Source: Hyphomicrobiales bacterium (GTDB lineage Bacteria; Pseudomonadota; Alphaproteobacteria; Rhizobiales; HXMU1428-3). From it: a stretch of 32,747 nt of DNA. The stretch lies in the NCBI GenBank assembly GCA_017640685.1, contig JAEPQF010000032.1, forward strand, positions 1 to 32,747. The letters are read 5' to 3'. The notes under the pieces were generated by a model that was given only the letters and a program-made list of their open reading frames with translations, ran no database searches and had not been told where the DNA came from. The number at the start of each line of letters is the position of its first letter. Within the stretch, counting starts at the first letter, position 1. The position numbers and the translations under genes are program-made. Positions 18,252-26,964 of this stretch are shown one piece after another.

Positions 18252-18719
18252 ATGCGCTGTCCCTATTGTGGCAATAAAGAAACCCAAGTGAAAGACAGCC
18301 GCCCCGCTGAAGAAAACCAATCCATTCGCAGGCGGCGCTCTTGCTCGATGTGTGGTGGTCGTTTCACAACGTTCGAGCGGGTTCAATTGCGCGAATTGTC
18401 CGTAGCTAAGAGAAATGGCCGCACAATGCCGTTTGATCGCGATAAACTCTATCGCTCAATCCGCATTGCCTTGCGAAAAAGAAAAGTTGATGACGAGCGT
18501 GTTGATCAACTTATCTCAGGCATTGTTCGCCAATTAGAGGCATCAGGAGAATCTGTCGTATCATCAGATATGATCGGTGGTCTTGTCATGGACGCATTAA
18601 AAGTACTTGATGAAGTTGCTTATGTGCGCTTTGCTTCCGTTTATAGAAATTTCAGAGAAGCAGCTGACTTTGAAGGAGTTTTAGATGAGTTATCTGATAA
18701 AGAAGATGATACTCACTAA
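18252..18719 (+). CDS. nrdR: Transcriptional repressor NrdR
   Basis: 155 aa. Nucleotide-sensing repressor of ribonucleotide reductase genes. A zinc ribbon is formed by Cys3/Cys6 (MRCPYCG) and Cys31/Cys34 ([12 protein letters not shown]), with the Arg-rich DNA-contact segment SIRRRRS. An ATP-cone follows from about 49 to 139 ([20 protein letters not shown] ... [13 protein letters not shown]). Standard length. It lies 53 nt upstream of ribD on the same strand, as in most alphaproteobacteria. The targets (nrd genes) are outside the window. Confidence 0.97.
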   Translation: MRCPYCGNKETQVKDSRPAEENQSIRRRRSCSMCGGRFTTFERVQLRELSVAKRNGRTMPFDRDKLYRSIRIALRKRKVDDERVDQLISGIVRQLEASGESVVSSDMIGGLVMDALKVLDEVAYVRFASVYRNFREAADFEGVLDELSDKEDDTH

Positions 18720-18772
18720 ATTCCAAAGCCTTTAACGCAAGATTTCACATGAAAAGGAAATAAAGTTTCAAA

Positions 18773-19918
18773 ATGCAGTTAGAGCACGATGAAACATATA
18801 TGCGCGTAGCCCTGCACATGGCAAGAAGGGGCCTTGGCACCACAAGTCCAAACCCTTCTGTAGGTGCTGTTATTGTGGCAGATACACCCGATGGCAAAGA
18901 AATCATTGGGCGAGCCGTTACCGGTGTTAATGGCATTCCACATGGAGAACCGCAAGCTATAAGCCAGGCGGGCGAGAGAGCAAAAGGCGCCACATTATAT
19001 GTCACTCTCGAGCCATGTAATCACCATGGACGAACACCGCCCTGCACAGAGGCGATCATTAAAGCTGGCTTAAAACGGGTTGTTGTTTCTTCAACCGATT
19101 TAGATGACCGTGTTAAAGGAACAGGTTTAGAGCGGTTGAAACAAGCTGGCATTGAAGTTGTGACAGGAGTTTGTCAAGCTGAGGGAGATGGCTTGAATAA
19201 AGGGCACTTTTTAAGGCAAGTAAATAGCCGACCCTTTACAATTGTAAAAATTGCTGTGTCAGCAAATGGTTTCGTTGCAAAGGCAATAGACAATAAACCA
19301 ACATGGGTGACCAACGCCTTAGCACGTATGAGAGGGCATTTACTGCGAGCGGAAGCCGATGCCATTTTGGTGGGAAGAAACACGGTTGAGCAAGACAATC
19401 CAACTTTGACATGTCGTTTAAATGGTATGGAGCAGCGATCTCCAAAACCAGTTATTATAGATAAAAACTTGGTTCTTTCTGCTGAGTTGAAAATTTTCAA
19501 AGAGAACAAAGATAGCTCCCAATGGCATCCTCACTCATACCCATGGGTAATCACAAGCACAAAACATTCAAAAGAAGCAATTGCTAAATATGAGCAAAGA
19601 GGTTGTGAACTTTTATTTGCTGAAGAAACAAATTCTAGCGAACCAAATTTTGATGCTCGTGAGATAGCTGCACTACTAGCTGAAAAAGGCGTGACCAGTC
19701 TATTGATAGAAGGGGGTCCAAACACAGCCAAACAGTTCCTTGAAAGCAATTTGGTTGATCAAGTGAATGTTTTTAAAGGAAATTTTGAAGTTTCAGAAGA
19801 TAATTTACTACCATTTGGCTCAAAACCTTTAAATTGGTTGGAAAATGAGCTTGGCTTTGAGTTACATCACAAACAAAAACTCAATAATAATGTAATGATG
19901 CAATATCTTAAAACCTAA
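18773..19918 (+). CDS. ribD: Bifunctional riboflavin deaminase/reductase RibD
   Basis: 381 aa cytoplasmic enzyme catalysing the second and third steps of riboflavin synthesis: deamination of the pyrimidine, then NADPH-dependent side-chain reduction. The N-terminal deaminase domain (1-145) has zinc ligands His57 and Glu59 (PHGEPQA; most homologues have HAE), and Cys82 and Cys91 (EPCNHHGRTPPC). The reductase domain follows from about 150, with PFTIVKIAVSANGFVA, ADAILVGRNTVEQDNP and LLIEGGPNTAKQFL. Full length. It is followed by a 158-nt gap with 17-bp tandem repeats before ribE. Confidence 0.96.
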   Translation: MQLEHDETYMRVALHMARRGLGTTSPNPSVGAVIVADTPDGKEIIGRAVTGVNGIPHGEPQAISQAGERAKGATLYVTLEPCNHHGRTPPCTEAIIKAGLKRVVVSSTDLDDRVKGTGLERLKQAGIEVVTGVCQAEGDGLNKGHFLRQVNSRPFTIVKIAVSANGFVAKAIDNKPTWVTNALARMRGHLLRAEADAILVGRNTVEQDNPTLTCRLNGMEQRSPKPVIIDKNLVLSAELKIFKENKDSSQWHPHSYPWVITSTKHSKEAIAKYEQRGCELLFAEETNSSEPNFDAREIAALLAEKGVTSLLIEGGPNTAKQFLESNLVDQVNVFKGNFEVSEDNLLPFGSKPLNWLENELGFELHHKQKLNNNVMMQYLKT

Positions 19919-19958
19919 CCACATGCTAGAAAATCTAATGGAATAAATCTTCCTTATA

Positions 19959-20009
19959 TCTTAATCATAATTGTCTCTTAATCACACTTGTCCCTTAACC
20001 ATAATTGGG
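19959..20009 (+). repeat. Three contiguous 17-bp tandem repeats between ribD and ribE
   Basis: Units TCTTAATCATAATTGTC (19959-19975), TCTTAATCACACTTGTC (19976-19992) and CCTTAACCATAATTGGG (19993-20009) abut exactly. They differ from the first by two and four bases. The array ends 67 nt before the ribE start. It could be a multi-site operator; no known regulator motif is recognised. Confidence 0.65.
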
Positions 20010-20076
20010 CGAGATAAAATTTTGTAAAAGAATAAAGCCCTTGCACCATCCTTCATATATAAGGCATAACAGCTAA

Positions 20077-20676
20077 ATGTTTACCGGTATAATCACAGAC
20101 ACAGGCACATTGGTCAGCAGAAATGCAGGTCAATTTGAAATTGCCTGTCATTATGACATCGAAACAATAGATCTTGGGGCCTCTATCAGTTGTGATGGAT
20201 GCTGCCTAACTGTCACCAATTTAGTAAAAGCTGAAAATGGTGAAACTATATTTAGCGTTGATGTCTCACCAGAAACTTTAAACTTAACCACACTTGATCA
20301 ATGGCAAGTTGGACAAAAAATAAATTTAGAGCGCGCGTTAAAAATGGGTGATGAATTTGGCGGGCATATTGTCTCTGGTCATGTGGATGGTGTAGCCGAA
20401 ATATTGTCCAAAAAAGCTGATGGTAATTCTCATAGATTTGTTTTGCGAGTACCAGAAGACTTAAAAATATTCATCGCGCCAAAAGGATCTGTTACATTAA
20501 ACGGTGTGTCACTCACAGTAAACGAAGTCAAAGATGATGAGTTTGGAGTGGCAATTATTCCTCACACTTTTGAAGAGACAACCTGGCATCAATGCAATGA
20601 AGGCACAAATATGAATATCGAAGTTGATGTCCTTGTCCGATATGCCCTAAGAGCAAATCAGGTTCAGGGCACATAA
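20077..20676 (+). CDS. ribE: Riboflavin synthase (alpha chain)
   Basis: 199 aa. It dismutates two 6,7-dimethyl-8-ribityllumazine molecules into riboflavin and the pyrimidinedione. It has the typical two tandem beta-barrels: the first starts MFTGIITDTGTL with ASISCDGCCLTVTNL, and the second starts HIVSGHVDGVAEI with GSVTLNGVSLTVNEV. The cysteine-containing CDGCCLTV segment is the usual active-site region. Full length. In alphaproteobacterial genomes this gene is also called ribC. It lies 39 nt upstream of the ribB-type gene. Confidence 0.96.
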   Translation: MFTGIITDTGTLVSRNAGQFEIACHYDIETIDLGASISCDGCCLTVTNLVKAENGETIFSVDVSPETLNLTTLDQWQVGQKINLERALKMGDEFGGHIVSGHVDGVAEILSKKADGNSHRFVLRVPEDLKIFIAPKGSVTLNGVSLTVNEVKDDEFGVAIIPHTFEETTWHQCNEGTNMNIEVDVLVRYALRANQVQGT

Positions 20677-20715
20677 GGTAAAGAAAATAGTGTCTGCACT
20701 AGCATTAAGAACAAT

Positions 20716-21897
20716 ATGATTGATTTAAAAAGCAAAGCTTTGGAAGCCTTAAAAATGGAAACGATTAATTCAGGAATTTCACCGATTGAAGACATCATCG
20801 AGGATGCGCGCCAAGGGCGAATGTTTATCCTTGTGGATGCAGAAGATCGGGAAAATGAGGGTGATCTTATAATTCCAGGCGCCTTTGCAAATAGTGATGC
20901 CATCAATTTCATGGCTAAAAACGGGCGCGGCCTAATTTGCTTGGCACTCGCTTCAGAGCGTGCCAATAAACTCAATCTGGATTATATGGTACGTCACAAT
21001 CAAGCCAGAAACCAAACTGCTTTTACAGTGTCTATCGAAGCTAGAGAAGGGATCAGCACTGGCATCTCTGCTCACGACAGGGCGCACACAATTTCTGTAG
21101 CCATTAATGAAGATACAAGCATCAATGATATTGTCTCACCAGGGCACGTCTTTCCATTAATCGCGCGCGACGGTGGCGTTTTGGTAAGAGCTGGGCACAC
21201 AGAAGCAGCTGTAGATATTGCCCGCATTGCCGGACAAAATCCATCTGGTGTTATTTGTGAAATTATGAATGATGATGGCTCAATGGCCAGATTGCCAGAC
21301 CTCATCGAATTTGCCAAAACACACGACCTTAAAATCGGCACCATCGAAGACCTCATCGCTTATCGCCGTGCCAATGATAATTTGATTTACAAAACATCTG
21401 AACAGCTTATCAATTCACCATTTGGCGGAGAGTTTAATTGCCGTGTCTATCGCTCCAAATTAGATGATGTCGAGCATGTTGCGCTCATCAAAGGCAATAT
21501 AAATCCAACTGAACCGACATTAGTGCGCATGCATGGGTGTAATGTTCTGCAAGATATCATCGGATTAAATTCAGGTATGTCTGGAGCCGAAACAGTTCAA
21601 AAATCAATGGAGATCATTGGTGAAAAAGATGCTGGCGTTATCGTTTTAATTCGTCATGGCGAAGCCAAGAATTTAATCGCAACCTTAAGCTCTATGGACG
21701 GTAATTCTGAAAAAACAAAAGAAACCTCAGATGAGAACAAATCTGAGCGCCTTGTCGAATATGGTCTAGGAGCTCAAATCCTATCAGATTTAGGTTTGCA
21801 AAAAATCATTCTTTTAAGTAATTCAAAATTACCGAAAGTTATTGGCTTAGATAGTTATAATTTAGAAATTGTTGGGCATCACCCCATAACGGATTAA
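20716..21897 (+). CDS. ribB: 3,4-dihydroxy-2-butanone-4-phosphate synthase with degenerate GTP cyclohydrolase II domain (RibBX-type)
   Basis: 393 aa. The N-terminal domain (about 20-220) is an intact RibB, converting ribulose 5-phosphate to the four-carbon unit of riboflavin: DAEDRENEGDLI (acidic metal-binding loop), REGISTGISAHDRA, SPGHVFPLIARDGGVLVRAGHTEAAVD. The C-terminal domain (about 228-393) is related to GTP cyclohydrolase II, but the zinc-cysteine CxC segment is absent (VRMHGCNVLQDIIGLNSG) and the usual RQEGRG is IRHGEA. An Asn/Glu/Lys-rich insert (SSMDGNSEKTKETSDENKSE) also interrupts it. It should therefore lack cyclohydrolase II activity, as described for proteobacterial RibBX proteins. 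The ATG at 20755, with GGAAG upstream, is an alternative start. Confidence 0.93.
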   Translation: MIDLKSKALEALKMETINSGISPIEDIIEDARQGRMFILVDAEDRENEGDLIIPGAFANSDAINFMAKNGRGLICLALASERANKLNLDYMVRHNQARNQTAFTVSIEAREGISTGISAHDRAHTISVAINEDTSINDIVSPGHVFPLIARDGGVLVRAGHTEAAVDIARIAGQNPSGVICEIMNDDGSMARLPDLIEFAKTHDLKIGTIEDLIAYRRANDNLIYKTSEQLINSPFGGEFNCRVYRSKLDDVEHVALIKGNINPTEPTLVRMHGCNVLQDIIGLNSGMSGAETVQKSMEIIGEKDAGVIVLIRHGEAKNLIATLSSMDGNSEKTKETSDENKSERLVEYGLGAQILSDLGLQKIILLSNSKLPKVIGLDSYNLEIVGHHPITD

Positions 21898-22077
21898 GAT
21901 AAATTTACTCTAATTTCTGTTCTTAAAATTCAGGTGTGAAATAAGAGATAAGTAAGGTATATAATCTAAGGAATTCCTGAGGCTTCTTTTAAGCAAAACA
22001 TCAGGCATCCTTTCTTCAGATCTTATTTGATAAAAAGATCCTGAAAAATCGCAAAAGATAATGAGACCATCAATAAT

Positions 22078-22575
22078 ATGACAAAGAAATCGTCAACCAA
22101 ACATATCCTTATTTTAATCAGCCCCTACTATGAAGATGTAAGCGCTGAATTATTAAAAGGAGCAAAGCAAACACTTGCTGAAGCTGAGGCAACTTATGAA
22201 GTGTTTGAAGTGCCAGGCGCGCTAGAAATTCCGCAAGCTCTTGGTGCGGCGATTGATAATGGTTTGTTTGATGATGAACCGGAAACTTATTTCCACGGCT
22301 GTATCGCATTGGGGTGCGTGATTAGAGGCGAAACATCTCATTATGATATCGTTGCGAACCAACCAGCAGCAGCATTGATGAAAACCAGTATCAGCGAGTC
22401 TATTCCTCTCGGCAACGGTATTTTAACAGTTGAGAACCATGACCAAGCCATGGTGCGCGCCAGTGTTGAGCAAAAAAACAAAGGCCGTGATGCCGCTATT
22501 GCTTGTCTCCGTATTATTGAGCTAACTGACGAATTCAGCGAAATCGCTGATGATGAGGATGAGCAAAATGGCTAA
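22078..22575 (+). CDS. ribH: 6,7-dimethyl-8-ribityllumazine synthase
   Basis: 165 aa. It joins the RibB and RibD products into lumazine, the substrate of RibE. Visible: ISPYYEDVSAELLKGA, FEVPGALEIPQAL, ALGCVIRGETSHYDIVAN (with the catalytic His in the ETSHYD loop), and GNGILTVENHDQAMVRA. Full length with an acidic tail. Preceded by a 180-nt gap in which I see no FMN riboswitch. The end overlaps nusB by 8 nt (ATGGCTAA), so translation of the two is coupled. Confidence 0.96.
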   Translation: MTKKSSTKHILILISPYYEDVSAELLKGAKQTLAEAEATYEVFEVPGALEIPQALGAAIDNGLFDDEPETYFHGCIALGCVIRGETSHYDIVANQPAAALMKTSISESIPLGNGILTVENHDQAMVRASVEQKNKGRDAAIACLRIIELTDEFSEIADDEDEQNG

Positions 22576-23062
22576 ATCAGATCATAAAACTGATCAGCCG
22601 ATTTCATCAAAAAACCGGCGCTCAAGTGCAAGACTAGCCGCCGTTCAGGCGCTCTATCAAATGGATGTCGCTCAAACCAATCTTGATGAAGTGATGGATG
22701 AGTTTGTCTCATTTCGCCTTGGAAAAGAAGTTGAAGGCGAGCATATGAGCAAAGCAGACACCGCCTTTTTTCAAGACCTCCTTGCAGGCATTGTTGAAAA
22801 ACAGCGCGCACTCGACCCAATAATCGATACGCACCTGGCCTCCAAATGGCGTTTGCATCGAATAGATAGTACCCTGCGAGCAATTTTAAGAGCAGGCGCC
22901 TATGAGCTAACAAACCGCAAAGACATCCCTCACGCCGTTGTCATCACAGAATATGTTGATGTAGCCCATGCCTTCTTTGAAAAAGACGAACCCAAAGTCG
23001 TGAATGCAGTTCTTCAAAATATCTGGAAAACCGAAAATGCTGTCGAAGATGCCTCTGAATGA
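22568..23062 (+). CDS. nusB: Transcription antitermination factor NusB
   Basis: 164 aa. RNA-binding partner of NusE (S10) in rRNA antitermination. All-helical NusB fold: RRSSARLAAVQALYQMDVA at the N terminus, DTAFFQDLLAGIVEKQRALD in the middle, RLHRIDSTLRAILRAGAYEL and HAVVITEYVDVAHAFFEKDEPKVVNAVLQNIW at the end. The frame opens at 22550, but I chose the ATG at 22568 with AGGA upstream; it overlaps the ribH stop by 8 nt. This position next to ribH is conserved in many Proteobacteria. Confidence 0.95.
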   Translation: MAKSDHKTDQPISSKNRRSSARLAAVQALYQMDVAQTNLDEVMDEFVSFRLGKEVEGEHMSKADTAFFQDLLAGIVEKQRALDPIIDTHLASKWRLHRIDSTLRAILRAGAYELTNRKDIPHAVVITEYVDVAHAFFEKDEPKVVNAVLQNIWKTENAVEDASE

Positions 23063-23115
23063 GATCTTCGTATTTCAAAATGTAGAGCATCGAGAAAAAC
23101 AATAGTGTACGATAC

Positions 23116-23430
23116 GAAGAAGGAGTGATGCCTAGATGGTTGTGTAATGGGCAACTGAAGTCTTATAAAGGCATCAGGACATGACGCAGCGCCAGCACAG
23201 TTGCATAGTGTGTAACCTAAAGTGCAAATAACCAGCGCGGTTACATAGTGGGTAACCTAAAGCGCAACTAAAATGTAGTCCGGCGCACAAGATCAGCCCG
23301 AACGGAGCGAAGCGAGTACGGATAAGCTGATCGCAAGAAAACCGCCGCCCCTCGGAGGGCCAGCTGCTTTAAGCACGGATGCTGGTGGGCATCTGAAGTG
23401 CTACTAAAGAGCCTAGCCCGTGAGAGAAAA
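23116..23430 (+). repeat. Composite mosaic of hairpin repeats between nusB and thiL (copy 2)
   Basis: 315 bp of repeat modules filling most of the nusB-thiL gap, with no credible gene. It starts GAAGAAGGAG, then GATGCC (23127) pairs with GGCATC (23170-23175) around a nested R1 type A copy (23138-23160). AGGACATG follows, with R1 copies at 23195-23225 (outer stem GCAC/GTGC), 23235-23265 (GGTTAC/GTAACC) and 23373-23401 (GCAC/GTGC, type B). CCGCCCCTCGGAGG (23345-23358) is identical to 14197-14210, GAGCGAAGCGAG (23305-23316) is shared, and the end CCCGTGAGAGAAAA (23417-23430) is shared with copy 1. The shared module order argues for a mobile or duplicated unit. Confidence 0.8.
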
Positions 23431-23440
23431 CGAGAAAAAT

Positions 23441-24427
23441 ATGATTAGTGAAACGGACTTTATTGAAAATTATCTAAAGCCCTTATGCACATCAAAAGCT
23501 AGCCTGAATTTATCTGACGATACCGCCCTTTTAAACACTGACCCCAGCCAAGATATTATCATTTCTAAAGATATGAGTATAGGAGGGCACCACTTCTTTG
23601 AAGATGATGACCCAAGTGATATTGCCTATAAAGCGCTAGCTGTTAATCTGTCTGACATTGCAGCAAAGGGAGCAAAGCCATTTGCCTATATGTTAGGTAT
23701 TGCCTTTCCAAAGTCACCGGATGAGAGTTGGGCAAACAAATTTACAAAAAGCCTTAAAGAACTAATAGATCAGTTCAATCTAACTTTGCTGGGCGGAGAT
23801 ACAACAGGCACAAAGGGGCCGCTTGTGATTTCTGTAACTATCTTCGGTAAAGTTGAAAAAGGCCGCATGGTCAAAAGGTCTGGTGCGAAAATTGGAGACA
23901 AGGTCTTTGTCAGCGGAACTTTAGGAGACGCAGCTTTGGGGTTTCAAATTCGCTCAGCAGCAAAGCAAGTTTCAAACTGGCCATTAAATGAAGAAGAAAA
24001 AAAGTTTCTTCTAAAAAAATATTTAAGACCAACCCCACGTTGTAATTTATCAAACATTATCAAAAACCACGCTTCAAGTTCTATGGATCTCTCAGATGGC
24101 TTAATCGTTGATCTGGAAAAATTATGCACAGCGTCTAAAATAGGAGCAGTTATTCGGTTTGATAAACTCCCCTTGTCAAACCCAGCAAAGAAAGTTTTTG
24201 AAGCCGCACCAAATTTAAAAACTCATTGCTTAGGTTGGGGGGATGACTATGAAATTCTAGCAACCATCCCTGAGAAAAACTATGAAAGCTTCAGCAAAAC
24301 TCTAAAAGAAACAAAAACCCCGATGACATATATCGGTGACATTCAATCCGCCGAAAATGGAATCATTTATGTTAAAGAGAACGGCGAAGAATTAGCCTTA
24401 AAAGGGCAGAACTTTAGCCATTTTTAA
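23441..24427 (+). CDS. thiL: Thiamine-monophosphate kinase
   Basis: 328 aa. It phosphorylates thiamine monophosphate to thiamine diphosphate, the final step of the pathway. PurM/AIR-synthase-like fold: LNLSDDTALL near the N terminus, SKDMSIGGHHFFEDD, KALAVNLSDIAAKGAKPFAYMLGIA, LLGGDTTGTKGPLVISVTIFG, SSMDLSDGLIVDLEKL and CLGWGDDYEILATIP. These Asp-rich motifs bind Mg-ATP and substrate. I chose the ATG at 23441; the in-frame GTG at 23420 lies inside the conserved repeat tail CCCGTGAGAGAAAA and is therefore unlikely. Gene order nusB-thiL is common in Proteobacteria. Confidence 0.94.
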   Translation: MISETDFIENYLKPLCTSKASLNLSDDTALLNTDPSQDIIISKDMSIGGHHFFEDDDPSDIAYKALAVNLSDIAAKGAKPFAYMLGIAFPKSPDESWANKFTKSLKELIDQFNLTLLGGDTTGTKGPLVISVTIFGKVEKGRMVKRSGAKIGDKVFVSGTLGDAALGFQIRSAAKQVSNWPLNEEEKKFLLKKYLRPTPRCNLSNIIKNHASSSMDLSDGLIVDLEKLCTASKIGAVIRFDKLPLSNPAKKVFEAAPNLKTHCLGWGDDYEILATIPEKNYESFSKTLKETKTPMTYIGDIQSAENGIIYVKENGEELALKGQNFSHF

Positions 24428-24450
24428 AATGATTAAAAATTATGCAGCCA

Positions 24451-24466
24451 AAAAAATGCATTTTTT
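24451..24466. promoter_or_regulatory. Perfect 16-bp A/T palindrome between thiL and hppA
   Basis: AAAAAATGCATTTTTT, immediately followed by AGCGCT, 24 nt after the thiL stop and about 120 nt before hppA. It may be an operator or a weak bidirectional terminator; neither role is shown. Confidence 0.3.
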
Positions 24467-24584
24467 AGCGCTTTAGTTGCATAGAATCCAACTTTCCCAC
24501 AATTACCACCTTGTCAGACTGAAAACTTAATGCCTCAATAGGCGTGTAAAAAGAAAACGCATAACTTAATGGGGAGTTTCCTAC

Positions 24585-26720
24585 ATGGACATGGTTTTAT
24601 GGGGGGTCATTGGTTGCGGTGTCTTGTCAATTTTATACGGGGTATGGGCAATCCGCTCCGTTCTGGCAGCAGACCCGGGCAATGAACGGATGCAAGAAAT
24701 AGCCGGAGCAATACAAGAAGGCGCTCAAGCTTATTTATCAAGACAGTATCGAACAATCTCAATAGTCGGCATCGCAATTTTTGTGTTGCTGACTTTTTTA
24801 TTATCTTGGCAGGTTGCCGTTGGTTTCGCCATCGGTGCCATCATGTCAGGTGTAGCTGGCTTTATTGGTATGCTGGTTTCTGTGCGAGCAAATGTGCGCA
24901 CAACACAAGCCGCCAGTTTCAGCCTCGCTTCTGGTTTGAATGTAGCGTTTAAATCAGGTGCCGTAACAGGACTTTTGGTAGCTGGTTTAGCCTTGCTCGG
25001 TGTTGCCGTTTATTATTTGGTGCTTACAAAATCAATGGGCTATGCGATTACTGATCGCGTTGTGATTGATAGTTTGGTGGCATTAGGTTTTGGTGCTTCG
25101 CTAATTTCAATCTTTGCCCGTCTCGGCGGGGGTATCTTCACCAAAGGTGCTGATGTTGGTGCGGACTTAGTTGGTAAGGTTGAAGCAGGCATTCCAGAAG
25201 ATGACCCAAGAAACCCAGCAACCATTGCTGATAATGTGGGTGACAATGTAGGTGACTGTGCTGGCATGGCCGCTGACCTATTTGAAACCTATGCAGTGAC
25301 CATTGTAGCAACCATGGTGCTTGCAGCTATTTATTTTGCAGGGCAATCCGTAGTTGAAAATCTGATGATCTATCCTTTGGCCATTGGCGGTGTGTGTATC
25401 TTCACATCAATCCTTGGCACCTTCTTTGTGCGATTAGGAGCTAATGGGTCAATCATGGGCGCACTCTATAAAGGCTTTATCGCAACAGGCGTCTTGTCTT
25501 TAATCGCTCTCTATCCAGTCACTGATTATATCATTGGCATGGATACAACCTTGAAGATCGGTTCATCAGAATTTACCGGTATGGATTTATTCTATTGTGG
25601 TGCCATTGGCTTGATCATCACAGCCCTAATCATCGTAATCACAGAATATTACACGAGTACTGAATACCGCCCGGTAAGAAGCATCGCGAAAGCCTCTGTA
25701 ACTGGTCATGGTACCAACGTGATCCAAGGCTTGGCTGTTTCACTCGAAGCAACCGCACTTCCAGCCCTTCTGATCATCATTGGTATCATCGTGGCTTATG
25801 CATTTGCGGGACTCTTTGGTATTGCCATCGCCGTTTCAACAATGTTGGCTCTCGCTGGTTTTGTGGTCGCATTGGATGCCTTCGGCCCTGTAACTGATAA
25901 CGCAGGCGGTATCGCCGAAATGTCAGAACTACCAGAAGAGGTGCGCAACACCACAGACGCTCTCGACGCTGTTGGTAACACCACGAAAGCGGTGACCAAA
26001 GGCTATGCAATTGGCTCGGCTGGTCTTGGTGCATTGGTGCTCTTTGCCGCTTATACAGAAGACCTAAAGCACTTTATATCGAAAGCAAATGAAGCCGGTG
26101 CTTCAAGCTTCCAATATTTTAGTGGTGTTGAAATAGATTTTTCTCTTTCAAACCCATATGTGGTTGTAGGACTTTTCTTTGGTGGCATGCTACCTTATCT
26201 ATTCGGTGCAATGGGCATGATGTCTGTGGGGCGTGCCGGTGGTAAAGTTGTTGAAGAAGTTCGCAGGCAATTTAAAGAGCATCCAGGCATCATGGAAGGC
26301 ACCGAAAAACCAGACTATGGCCGTGCTGTAGATATGCTCACCAAAGCTGCTATTAAAGAGATGATCATTCCATCACTCTTGCCAATCTTATCGCCAATCA
26401 TTTGCTTCTTTGCAATTGATGCGATAGCCGGCAAGTCAGCTGCCTTTAGTGCTCTTGGCGCCATGCTACTTGGTGTGATTGTAAACGGGCTATTTGTTGC
26501 TTTATCAATGACAGCAGGTGGTGGTGCATGGGATAACGCTAAAAAATACATCGAAGATGGTAATTTTGGCGGTAAAGGCTCAGAAGCACACAAAGCAGCT
26601 GTCACAGGTGACACCGTAGGTGATCCATATAAAGATACAGCTGGTCCTGCCGTGAATCCAATGATCAAAATCACTAATATTGTGGCTTTATTGCTATTAG
26701 CAATCTTGGCACATCTTTAA
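24585..26720 (+). CDS. hppA: K+-independent H+-translocating pyrophosphatase (membrane PPase)
   Basis: 711 aa, about 15-16 membrane helices. It pumps protons using pyrophosphate hydrolysis. The catalytic loop reads [20 protein letters not shown] followed by [20 protein letters not shown], rich in Asp residues for Mg-PPi. A second site is [14 protein letters not shown], and the last is [16 protein letters not shown]. At the position that separates the subtypes the motif is GNTTKA with Lys468; a lysine there (alanine in K+-dependent enzymes) is diagnostic of K+-independent proton pumps. Full length. An excellent GC-rich terminator follows. It lies downstream of thiL, as in many Hyphomicrobiales. 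Confidence 0.97.
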   Translation: MDMVLWGVIGCGVLSILYGVWAIRSVLAADPGNERMQEIAGAIQEGAQAYLSRQYRTISIVGIAIFVLLTFLLSWQVAVGFAIGAIMSGVAGFIGMLVSVRANVRTTQAASFSLASGLNVAFKSGAVTGLLVAGLALLGVAVYYLVLTKSMGYAITDRVVIDSLVALGFGASLISIFARLGGGIFTKGADVGADLVGKVEAGIPEDDPRNPATIADNVGDNVGDCAGMAADLFETYAVTIVATMVLAAIYFAGQSVVENLMIYPLAIGGVCIFTSILGTFFVRLGANGSIMGALYKGFIATGVLSLIALYPVTDYIIGMDTTLKIGSSEFTGMDLFYCGAIGLIITALIIVITEYYTSTEYRPVRSIAKASVTGHGTNVIQGLAVSLEATALPALLIIIGIIVAYAFAGLFGIAIAVSTMLALAGFVVALDAFGPVTDNAGGIAEMSELPEEVRNTTDALDAVGNTTKAVTKGYAIGSAGLGALVLFAAYTEDLKHFISKANEAGASSFQYFSGVEIDFSLSNPYVVVGLFFGGMLPYLFGAMGMMSVGRAGGKVVEEVRRQFKEHPGIMEGTEKPDYGRAVDMLTKAAIKEMIIPSLLPILSPIICFFAIDAIAGKSAAFSALGAMLLGVIVNGLFVALSMTAGGGAWDNAKKYIEDGNFGGKGSEAHKAAVTGDTVGDPYKDTAGPAVNPMIKITNIVALLLLAILAHL

Positions 26721-26745
26721 ATAAACAGTGTTTTAAAATAAATTG

Positions 26746-26774
26746 AAAAGCCCCGCATTTTTGCGGGGCTTTTT
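26746..26774 (+). terminator. Rho-independent terminator of hppA
   Basis: AAAAGCCCCGC pairs with GCGGGGCTTTT around ATTTTT. A classical strong terminator, about 25 nt after the stop. Confidence 0.95.
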
Positions 26775-26964
26775 GCCTTAAGCTTACGGAAATTTTTCAA
26801 ATTAACCGAAGCGGAAAATAATGCTAATCCGTAGGTAAAAAGCCGTAGTTTGGGATTAACATTTTTTTTATTTGGTTTATTCTGACCCTGGAATGTATGT
26901 AGAGTGACAGAAAATAAAGACACCAGAAAATACATCCATAATCAATTGGTGAGTGGAGGAAAAC

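Noticed and set aside
21898-22077. Possible FMN riboswitch before ribH (also considered before ribE and ribB)
   Set aside because: The conserved FMN aptamer segments (AGGGGC-like start and CCGGCGGT core) are absent in all three gaps.
26315-26674. 119-codon minus-strand ORF inside hppA
   Set aside because: It lies opposite the conserved C-terminal region of the pyrophosphatase; a shadow frame without independent support.
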